Part shown: positions 1-5,271 of the stretch, piece after piece | How the letters are laid out: every line of letters begins with the position of its first letter | Position numbering within the stretch: the stretch's first letter is position 1 | NCBI GenBank assembly: GCA_030019105.1 | Contig: JASEGY010000270.1 | Location: forward strand, 1 to 5,278 | Source: a bacterium | Lineage (GTDB): Bacteria > UBA9089 > JASEGY01 | Direction of reading: 5' to 3' | Length of the DNA: 5,278 nucleotides | Made by a program: the position numbers and the translations under genes | Notes under the pieces: model-generated | What the model was told of the DNA's origin: nothing | The model's database searches: none | Seen by the model: only the letters and a program-made list of their open reading frames with translations

Positions 1-108
1 CTCTAAACCTGACAACCTGAACGGGTTCTACCATAACTTTTGAAGAGGATACCTCGAAGGCTCTATTGAGAAGGTTTGGCATCCAGCCTGATAGCTTTTG
101 GGGATAAC

Positions 109-114
109 TATAGT
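109..114 (+). promoter_or_regulatory. Possible -10 box upstream of the large gene
   Basis: TATAGT matches five of six bases of a sigma70-type -10 box and lies 23 bases before the GTG at 138. No -35 element sits at the usual distance: the best candidate, TTGGCA at 76-81, is 27 bases away, which is too far. The call is weak. The rest of 1-128 shows no gene; stop codons interrupt all forward frames early. Confidence 0.2.
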
Positions 115-121
115 GTTTAAG

Positions 122-129
122 AAAAGGGG
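122..129 (+). promoter_or_regulatory. Ribosome binding site of the large surface-protein gene
   Basis: The purine tract AAAAGGGG ends 8 bases before the GTG at 138. It favours that start over the GTG at 129, which overlaps the tract itself. Starting at 138 also gives a clean signal peptide beginning with KRK. Confidence 0.55.
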
Positions 130-137
130 TGTGTAAG

Positions 138-3100
138 GTGAAGAGAAAGTCAAGTCTTTTTGTTCTGGTGGTAATTACTTTAGGTTCTATTATAGCCGGC
201 AGAGAGGTTAGGGCCGGTCAGTGGCCGGCCATAGACCCGGCCTCGATCAGGCCGGTCTTTGTTTTTATGTCTGATCATATCCTGGGGGGTGGTAACTTTG
301 ATATCTATCAAATGGATCAGAATGGGGTGACGACTAATCTGACCGGGACGTCAAACCAGGAGATAGACCCCTCCTTTTCCTTTGATAAAGAGAAGATAGT
401 GTATGCCAGTAATGCCGGGGGCGATTATGAGATCGGAATAATGAAGGCCAACGGTTCTGATACGATTCAGTTAACCGATAACTCCGTGGATGACAGGTAC
501 CCGGCCATATCTTCGGATGGACAGTGGGTTGTCTTTAGCCGCCGGGTCAGTTCCGACCGCTGGGATATCTGGAAGGTAAAGGTAAACAACCCGGCCGACA
601 GTGTTGCCCTGGTAACCAATCAGGGTAGAAATGAATCGCCCTGTTTCTCCCCGGATGGGACAAAGATCGTCTTTTCCTCTAATCGTCTGGCGGTTAATAA
701 TTTCGAAGTATATACGGCCAATGCCACTGATGGTGACTCCCAGACTAATCTGACCAACACCCTGGGTAATGATCTTGATCCCTGTTACTCCCCTGATGGG
801 AGCAAGATTGGCTTTGCCTCTGACCGATACGGCAACCAGGATGTCTTTTGGATGAGCCCCGATGGGTCAAATCAGACCCGCATTACCTCAACTACCGCCT
901 TTGAGCAGTATCCCTCTTTCTCCCCTGATGGAAGCCAGGTTATTTTCACCTCCTATCTTGATGACTACCGGGGAGAGATTTATATGATAAATATCGATGG
1001 TTCAGGGGGAACGAGATTAACCAGTAATACTTACTATGACAAGTATCCCTCCTGGGGAGGGGCACCCACCATCCCGGCCGATCCGGGTAATCTGACTATA
1101 ACAGCGGTTGGGGCGACTACGATCGATCTTAAGTGGCAGGACAATTCCTGGAATGAAGCCGGCTTTAAGATCGAGAGGGGGCCTGATATAAGTTCCTTCT
1201 CTGAAGTGGCCACTGTTAATACTAACCGGAATACCTATCACGATACCGGACTTGTCCCACTCACTCATTATTTCTACCGGGTCAGGGCATACAATACCCA
1301 GGGGCATTCTACTCAGTATTCAAATACGGTTGATACCACCACCCTGGATATCCCACCGTTGGCCCCAACTAATCTTACCGCGGCTACTATCTCAATAAAT
1401 CAGCTTAATCTGAGCTGGACTGATAATTCAACCGGGGAGGATAGCTTCACGATTCAAAAGAGCAAAACAGCCGGATTTGGAGGAGGGGGGATCAATACCT
1501 TTACTCTGCCGGGTGAAACAACCACTTACAGTGATCCTGATTGTATCCCGGCGACTACCTACTATTACCGGGTCAGGGCAGAGCGAAGGGGGCTGAGTTC
1601 GGACTGGTCGAATACGGCTGAGGCGGCCACCTGTGATACGTCCCCGAATGCCCCGAGCGGACTAAATATAACAGGTGTCTCCGGAGAGATGATCGCTTTG
1701 GCCTGGACCGACCACTCCAATAATGAAGACAGCTTTTCCATTGAGAGAAGTTCACTGGACACATCATCTTTCACAAAGGTGGGATGGGTAGCAAGTGGTC
1801 TGAGCATTTATGAGGATGCGGGGCTTATCCCGCAGACTCAATACTACTATCGGGTAAGGGCCGTAGTGGCCGGGTGCGGGCAAGTACTTTATTCCTCCTA
1901 TTCGAATTCGGTTGGAGCTGCCACGTCTGAGACCCCGCCGGTAGCCCCGGGGCCATTAATGATTACGGTCATTTCAGATGCTCGAATCGATCTCTCCTGG
2001 ACCGACAATTCGGATGATGAAGATACCTTTGTCCTCCAGAGAAGCTCACCTGACTCCACTTCCTTTTCCCAGGCGGCCCTCCTTCCTGGTAACGGGCCTT
2101 CAGCAGGAACAACTATTACTTACCAGGACATTAGTCTTGAGCATAATACAAAATATTACTACCGGGCAGCCGCCTTACGGGGATCAAACTTTTCAGTCTG
2201 GTCAAATATAGCTGCGGCCGTTACTTGTGATATACTACCGCCGGCGCCGGCCAATCTTTCTCTTACTCTTATCTCAGGAAATCAGATTGACCTTACCTGG
2301 ACTGCTCCCTGGAGTAATGCGGATAGCTTTGAGGTTTGGAGGAGCTTCCCTGACACCGGGAATTATACTCTTCTTGCTAAAGTGGATACTCCAACTGTTA
2401 CTTACAGTGACACCTCTTGCCTGCCGGGAGTAAGTTACTATTATTACCGGATAAGGGCGCGAAATATCACCTGTCCCGGGAATATCGGCTATTCAGACTA
2501 TTCAAACGAGGCCAGGATCAATACCAATCTCAGTTCTATTTACATTGAGGCCCCTGACAAGGTAGGGGAGGGGAGTAGTTTTGAAGCCAGAGTAATGGTA
2601 GATCGTGTCTCTAATTTAGATATTGTCTGGTTTAGTCTTACCTATAATTCAACGGTGGTTTCCACTCCCAGCGTAAGTTTAGGAGATTTAACCAGTGGAT
2701 CAGTATTAGTGGCCAATACAGACACCCCGGGCTTAGTCAAGGCAATCATCAATGTCCCCGGGACTAATGGGGTAAGTACAACTACCCCTTCATCTCTGGC
2801 CAGGCTGCTCTTTGGGGTTATTGGAGGAAAAGGAGATACGGCTAAACTCACCTTGCCCTTACCCGGCTCAGCGGACATCGGGCTGGGGGATAACATGGCC
2901 AGGGAGATCCTTATCCTGAGCACCTCGGGCGATACAGTGACTATAATCGGTTTACTTCCTGGAGATGCCAATTGTGACGGCCAGGTCGACCCCAGAGATA
3001 TAACCATTATGGAGATGATCCTGGTGGGGGTGAGGCAAATATGTTCTACTGGCAACCTTGACCTGAATAGCGATGGTATCTTTGACGCCGCTGATATCCT

Positions 3101-3986
3101 TTCCTTAGCGAGAATATTGGTTGATCTACCACCTACCGGAGCCCCACAGCGACTTTATTCAGATCAACTTAAAGCCTTGCCTTGCCGGGATGAAAAGGAA
3201 TTAGGGGCTGGTGAGGCAAGCCCTACCTTACATATTTCACCTTCAATTTCAGGGGAGTCTTCAGATGGGATTTTAGAACCCAGCATACTCAGGTTCATAC
3301 ATAGAGATGGAAAAGTGGTGATTGAGGTAGATAAGGTAGATAACCTGGATGTGGTCTATCTGGACCTCCGATATGACCATGGAGGCCAGGTAAGAGGGGT
3401 TATGGCCGGAGATTTAGTTAAGGAAACAACCCCCCCGGTGGCACATCTTGAACCAGGCAGGATCAGGGTGGTCTTGAACATAACCGGTCTCTCGGGCGTA
3501 AGCGGCTCCGGTTCTCTCCTCGAGATAGAGATAGCCGGCAATCCGGGTCTCTCAATAGAAGAATTCTTTTTAGGGAACAGCGCCGCTGCGCTTATCCCTA
3601 TTCAGTTTAGCCAAATACACCCGGGGTTTTCAAAAAAAGACCCGGGCATGAAATATCCGCTGGAGGTTAAGCCGGACGATCCTTCTTTCCCCCTTTACTC
3701 CAGGCTGTTACAAAACACCCCCAATCCCCTCAATCCCGAGACCTGGATTCCTTACGAGCTAAGCTTTCCAGCAGAAGTGGCTATTAATATCTATACTCTG
3801 GCCGGTCAGCTTGTCCGTACCCTTGATTTGGGGGCAAAGGAAGCCGGTTTCTATCTCTCCGGAGAAAAAGCGGCTTACTGGGATGGTAAAGATAATGACG
3901 GCAGGGAGATAGCCAGCGGTGTCTATCTCTATCAGTTCAAGGCCGGTGGCTTCATTTCGACCAGGAAGATGATCGTCCTAAAATAG
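138..3986 (+). CDS. Large secreted multidomain surface protein: TolB-like propeller, five FN3, cohesin-dockerin-cohesin, FlgD-like C-terminal domain
   Basis: Seen, in 1282-aa numbering: a signal peptide (KRK, hydrophobic core, likely cleavage after REVRA near residue 26). Residues about 38-308 form a TolB/PD40 beta-propeller with repeated YPSFSPDG-type motifs. Five FN3 domains follow (about 308-403, 403-499, 500-600, 602-697, 698-800), each with a YYYRVRA-like strand. Then come a cohesin-like beta domain (about 801-936), a dockerin (about 938-997) with two calcium loops (DANCDGQVDPRD and DLNSDGIFDAAD), a second cohesin-like domain (about 1050-1157) and a FlgD/Ig-like C-terminal domain (1187-1282) beginning LLQNTPNPLNPETWIPYELS and ending STRKMIVLK. 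No catalytic domain is visible. Family knowledge: cohesin and dockerin bind each other, FN3 domains are spacers or adhesion modules, and such C-terminal domains often act in secretion or surface attachment. Inference: an exported scaffold or adhesion protein. The GTG at 138 is preferred over the in-frame GTG at 129, because AAAAGGGG lies 8 bases before 138 whereas 129 falls inside that purine tract. The reading frame is intact. The physiological role is unknown. Confidence 0.93.
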   Translation: MKRKSSLFVLVVITLGSIIAGREVRAGQWPAIDPASIRPVFVFMSDHILGGGNFDIYQMDQNGVTTNLTGTSNQEIDPSFSFDKEKIVYASNAGGDYEIGIMKANGSDTIQLTDNSVDDRYPAISSDGQWVVFSRRVSSDRWDIWKVKVNNPADSVALVTNQGRNESPCFSPDGTKIVFSSNRLAVNNFEVYTANATDGDSQTNLTNTLGNDLDPCYSPDGSKIGFASDRYGNQDVFWMSPDGSNQTRITSTTAFEQYPSFSPDGSQVIFTSYLDDYRGEIYMINIDGSGGTRLTSNTYYDKYPSWGGAPTIPADPGNLTITAVGATTIDLKWQDNSWNEAGFKIERGPDISSFSEVATVNTNRNTYHDTGLVPLTHYFYRVRAYNTQGHSTQYSNTVDTTTLDIPPLAPTNLTAATISINQLNLSWTDNSTGEDSFTIQKSKTAGFGGGGINTFTLPGETTTYSDPDCIPATTYYYRVRAERRGLSSDWSNTAEAATCDTSPNAPSGLNITGVSGEMIALAWTDHSNNEDSFSIERSSLDTSSFTKVGWVASGLSIYEDAGLIPQTQYYYRVRAVVAGCGQVLYSSYSNSVGAATSETPPVAPGPLMITVISDARIDLSWTDNSDDEDTFVLQRSSPDSTSFSQAALLPGNGPSAGTTITYQDISLEHNTKYYYRAAALRGSNFSVWSNIAAAVTCDILPPAPANLSLTLISGNQIDLTWTAPWSNADSFEVWRSFPDTGNYTLLAKVDTPTVTYSDTSCLPGVSYYYYRIRARNITCPGNIGYSDYSNEARINTNLSSIYIEAPDKVGEGSSFEARVMVDRVSNLDIVWFSLTYNSTVVSTPSVSLGDLTSGSVLVANTDTPGLVKAIINVPGTNGVSTTTPSSLARLLFGVIGGKGDTAKLTLPLPGSADIGLGDNMAREILILSTSGDTVTIIGLLPGDANCDGQVDPRDITIMEMILVGVRQICSTGNLDLNSDGIFDAADILSLARILVDLPPTGAPQRLYSDQLKALPCRDEKELGAGEASPTLHISPSISGESSDGILEPSILRFIHRDGKVVIEVDKVDNLDVVYLDLRYDHGGQVRGVMAGDLVKETTPPVAHLEPGRIRVVLNITGLSGVSGSGSLLEIEIAGNPGLSIEEFFLGNSAAALIPIQFSQIHPGFSKKDPGMKYPLEVKPDDPSFPLYSRLLQNTPNPLNPETWIPYELSFPAEVAINIYTLAGQLVRTLDLGAKEAGFYLSGEKAAYWDGKDNDGREIASGVYLYQFKAGGFISTRKMIVLK
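1061..2535 (+). repeat. Tandem array of five fibronectin type III domain repeats (within the large CDS)
   Basis: Five units of roughly 290-310 bp start near 1061, 1347, 1635, 1942 and 2229. Each begins with a proline-rich junction (for example PPLAPTNL, PNAPSGL, PPAPANL). Each then has a core of the form L-x-W-T/Q-D-N/H-S, and most have a tyrosine strand of the form YYYRVRA. The nucleotide sequence is also partly conserved: CTACCGGGTCAGGGCA recurs near 1273, and close variants recur near 1565 and 2443. This pattern is typical of FN3 arrays that grow by domain duplication. Units 2 and 5 share the pre-strand YSD(P/T)-x-C-(I/L)P, so they may be closer relatives of each other than of their neighbours. 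Confidence 0.85.
2949..3128 (+). other. Dockerin type I domain encoded within the large CDS
   Basis: Two EF-hand-like calcium loops, each followed by a hydrophobic helix, are spaced as in type I dockerins: GDANCDGQVDPRDITIMEMI and then LDLNSDGIFDAADILSLARI. All acidic and asparagine ligand positions (D-x-N-x-D-G-x-x-D-x-x-D) are filled in both loops, so calcium binding should be intact. The domain is flanked on both sides by cohesin-like domains of the same polypeptide. Confidence 0.85.
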
Positions 3987-3993
3987 GCGATGG

Positions 3994-4127
3994 TCATCGT
4001 TTCGGCCATTGGGTTACGCTTCCTGAAAAGCTGAAATGTAGGGTCGGCTTTGCCCACCGAAAGTATTAGTGGTAGATAAAAATCGGTGGGCAAAGCCCAC
4101 CCTACCTCTGAGTGGCCGAAACGATGA
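3994..4127. repeat. Nested inverted repeat, REPIN/BIME- or MITE-like
   Basis: The outer arms are exact 15-bp inverted repeats: TCATCGTTTCGGCCA at 3994-4008 and its complement at 4113-4127. Inside them lies a second inverted repeat at 4038-4060 and 4083-4105: 23 bp with one mismatch and a 22-base loop. The right inner arm is itself a hairpin (GGTGGGC-AAA-GCCCACC, 4085-4101), and the left arm can form a similar one with a mismatch. Two facing hairpin units define a REPIN- or BIME-like element. No run of T follows the stem, so it is not a classical intrinsic terminator, although it could stabilise the 3' end of the upstream mRNA. I recall GTAGGGTGGGC-type repeats as widespread in bacterial genomes, but I have not searched for copies. 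Confidence 0.75.
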
Positions 4128-4156
4128 TCAAGGCCCTTTTCCCGATATGGAGTTTC

Positions 4157-4164
4157 AGGAGAGG
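4157..4164 (+). promoter_or_regulatory. Ribosome binding site before the HicA-like fragment
   Basis: AGGAGAGG lies just upstream of the ATG at 4169, with 7 bases between AGGAG and the start codon. It identifies this ATG as the start rather than the in-frame GTG at 4112, which falls inside the inverted repeat and would add 19 residues unlike the family. Confidence 0.6.
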
Positions 4165-4168
4165 TGTT

Positions 4169-4327
4169 ATGTCTGATGGCAAACCCAAACCTCTAAAATA
4201 TAGAGAATTGAGAAAGAAGCTGAAGGAGTTTGGCGTGATTGAAGATCCCCATTGTCGCGGCAAAGGGAGCAAGAGGGGGCAATGTCTGAAAATAGGAGGA
4301 GAGCGATGCAAACAGCCAATGCGGTAG
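4169..4327 (+). pseudogene. HicA-like toxin N-terminal fragment, truncated
   Basis: The 52-aa product begins MSDGKPKPLKYRELRKKLKE and continues FGVIEDPHCRGKGS. This resembles the start of HicA/YcfA-type mRNA interferase toxins (KPLKYRELxKxLKxFGV, then RGKGS). Family members usually run to about 60-80 aa, with further beta strands and a C-terminal helix after RGKGS. Here the similarity stops near base 4275, and the tail (GQCLKIGGERCKQPMR) looks like chance coding across the next gene's leader. Neither other forward frame restores the missing half, so this is a junction or deletion rather than a simple frameshift. The catalytic histidine of classical HicA (GKGSH) is lysine here. No HicB-like antitoxin is present in the window. 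The fragment overlaps the following gene by 22 bp and retains a good ribosome binding site, so it may still be translated, possibly as a coupled leader peptide. It is unlikely to be an active toxin. Confidence 0.5.
4294..4299 (+). promoter_or_regulatory. Ribosome binding site deciding the coiled-coil gene start
   Basis: A perfect AGGAGG lies 6 bases before the ATG at 4306. It supports that start over the upstream in-frame TTG at 4252 and ATG at 4282. The ATG at 4282 has only a G-rich tract in front of it. Confidence 0.7.
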
Positions 4328-4869
4328 ATGTTTACGAGCTATTAAAACCTAAGATCGGGGTAGAGGAGTCCAAAACCTTACTCCATTTCATTGATGATCG
4401 AACTATCTCCCTGCTGCAAGACGAGATCGCCAAAGGGGTAGCCACTAAGACGGATATTGCCGCAATACAGGGGGAGATAGTGCCGATGAGAGGCGAGATA
4501 GGATTGATAAGGGGCGAGATTGAGAGCATAAGAGACCAGATGGTGACCAGGGCAGAGATGGCAGGAATGAAGGCAGAGATTAAAAGCATACGAGACCAGA
4601 TGGCCACCAAGGCGGATTTGGCCGACTTAAAAGCAGAATTGACGGGGAATATTGCCGCAGTAGAAATAGATCTGACGAGGAATATTGCCGCAGTAAAAAC
4701 AGAACTGACGAAAGGGCTTGCCGCACTAAAAGCAGAATTGACTGAGAATATTAACAGTTTCAAATGGCAGATGCGTTTATATCTGGTTGTCATTGGTGGG
4801 CTGATTCTTCTCACTAATCCTAATGTTCTAAATCTTGTCGGAAAACTCCTGGGGATAGTACCTAAGTGA
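4306..4869 (+). CDS. Coiled-coil membrane protein, CCDC90/DUF1640-like
   Basis: The product is 187 aa from the ATG at 4306, chosen for its AGGAGG at ideal spacing. Seen: an N-terminal segment (VYELLKPKIGVEESKTLLHF, about 9-28), then a long charged helix. That helix has three 7-residue units (GEIVPMR, GEIGLIR, GEIESIR; 56-76), a 20-residue duplication built around SIRDQM (about 71-110) and four 11-residue units (LTGNIAAVEID, LTRNIAAVKTE, LTKGLAALKAE, LTENINSFKWQ; 112-155). A single hydrophobic segment (LYLVVIGGLILL, 158-169) and an amphipathic tail ending GIVPK follow. Family knowledge: bacterial proteins with a VYxLLKxKxGxEEAK start, a VATKxD coiled coil and one C-terminal membrane helix are annotated as CCDC90/DUF1640-like; their bacterial function is not established. 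Inference: an oligomeric coiled coil anchored in the inner membrane by its C-terminus. It overlaps the HicA-like fragment by 22 bp, suggesting co-transcription or translational coupling. A likely terminator follows at 4916-4935. Confidence 0.85.
   Translation: MQTANAVDVYELLKPKIGVEESKTLLHFIDDRTISLLQDEIAKGVATKTDIAAIQGEIVPMRGEIGLIRGEIESIRDQMVTRAEMAGMKAEIKSIRDQMATKADLADLKAELTGNIAAVEIDLTRNIAAVKTELTKGLAALKAELTENINSFKWQMRLYLVVIGGLILLTNPNVLNLVGKLLGIVPK
4471..4533 (+). repeat. 21-bp tandem repeat, three units, encoding heptads
   Basis: Three consecutive 21-bp units (4471-4491, 4492-4512, 4513-4533) each encode GEI followed by a variable pair, a hydrophobic residue and arginine. The DNA is visibly repetitive (GGCGAGATA and close variants), so the coiled coil has grown by short in-frame duplication. 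Confidence 0.7.
4516..4635 (+). repeat. 60-bp direct duplication within the coiled-coil gene
   Basis: Segment 4516-4575 is repeated at 4576-4635. The strongest identity is in GAGATT...AGCATA(A/C)GAGACCAGATGG. The encoded units run EIESIRDQMVTRAEMAGMKA and EIKSIRDQMATKADLADLKA, a 20-residue period. Confidence 0.75.
4639..4770 (+). repeat. 33-bp tandem repeat, four units, encoding 11-residue hendecads
   Basis: Units are at 4639-4671, 4672-4704, 4705-4737 and 4738-4770. Each begins with a leucine codon plus ACG or ACT and encodes LT-x-(N/G)-(I/L)-(A/N)-x-(V/L/F)-x-x-x. Units 1 and 2 share the identical stretch AATATTGCCGCAGTA. An exact 11-residue period is the hendecad pattern found in nearly straight or right-handed coiled coils. 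Confidence 0.8.
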
Positions 4870-4884
4870 AAAGAGCCAATAAGC

Positions 4885-4900
4885 GGCGATGATCATCGCC
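4885..4900. repeat. Perfect 16-bp palindrome
   Basis: GGCGATGATCATCGCC reads identically on both strands and starts 16 bases after the stop codon of the coiled-coil gene. A close variant (GGCGATGGTCATCGTT, 13 of 16 bases) starts at 3986, right at the stop codon of the large gene. It could be a protein-binding site or part of the local repeat family; no T-run follows it. Confidence 0.6.
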
Positions 4901-4915
4901 CAAGCTTCATTCCTC

Positions 4916-4935
4916 TGTTGCTTCGCAACATTTTT
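4916..4935 (+). terminator. Probable rho-independent terminator after the coiled-coil gene
   Basis: TGTTGC, loop TTC and GCAACA form a 6-bp hairpin followed directly by five T residues (4931-4935). It lies 46 bases past the stop codon at 4869, which suits a terminator for the short downstream unit. The stem is short and only half GC, so strength is uncertain. Confidence 0.5.
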
Positions 4936-4976
4936 ATCCAAGAGCCTTCCGAGTATATCTGAACGCTCCTATTTTT

Positions 4977-5000
4977 CTCCGTGTCTCCGTGTCTCCGTGG
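4977..5000. repeat. 8-bp tandem repeat CTCCGTGT, three units
   Basis: There are two exact copies of CTCCGTGT (4977-4984, 4985-4992) and a third with one change (CTCCGTGG, 4993-5000). On the minus strand this reads as tandem ACACGGAG. It lies in non-coding DNA. Confidence 0.75.
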
Positions 5001-5237
5001 TGAATTTTTGATTGCACAGGTCGAGAAGCTTTCTTACAATCATTGGTGTTTATTTACAAGTGGGATAATCTCCGATTTGATAAATAGTTGAGAAAATATT
5101 TACCTCCTGAAGTTACCTGAATTTTACATATCCCTCAGAAACAAAATACTGATTCAACCCCCAATGCGGGAATTTACTTCTTTGTATTCCCCGGGTACTC
5201 ATCCGCTACTACTTTGATTATGGAAATCTAATAGCAC

Positions 5238-5271
5238 ACGGATAACACGGATACTACGGATTACCACGGAT
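5238..5271. repeat. Short tandem array with ACGGAT core, four units
   Basis: ACGGAT occurs at 5238-5243, 5247-5252, 5256-5261 and 5266-5271, spaced 9, 9 and 10 bases apart. The units read (A/C)-A/T-ACGGAT with small variations. The array runs to within a few bases of the window end and may continue beyond it. Confidence 0.75.

Noticed and set aside
1..43. Possible C-terminal tail of an upstream gene ending at TGA near 41-43
   Set aside because: Only about 13 codons are visible, with no recognisable motif, so it cannot be distinguished from chance.
1978..2433. Forward open frames of 77 and 68 aa in another frame of the FN3 region
   Set aside because: They are out-of-frame readings of intact FN3 domains and show no domain or ribosome binding site of their own.
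2642..3055. 137-aa open frame on the minus strand
   Set aside because: It lies wholly opposite the cohesin and dockerin coding region, whose sense-strand protein is clearly real.
3620..3646. ACCCGGGG...CCCGGG with A and T runs, terminator-like
   Set aside because: It is inside the intact large coding sequence and each CCCGGG is simply self-complementary; there is no proper stem followed by T residues.
4112..4168. Extended start (GTG at 4112) for the HicA-like fragment
   Set aside because: The extra residues are encoded by the right arm of the inverted repeat, and a good ribosome binding site supports the ATG at 4169 instead.
4332..4814. 160-aa open frame on the minus strand
   Set aside because: It is the antisense shadow of the repetitive coiled-coil gene; its Ser/Ile/Ala repeats mirror the sense repeats and it has no family resemblance.
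5102..5108. ACCTCCT, a minus-strand AGGAGGT ribosome-binding-like sequence
   Set aside because: No start codon follows at a suitable distance on the minus strand, and no open frame extends from it.
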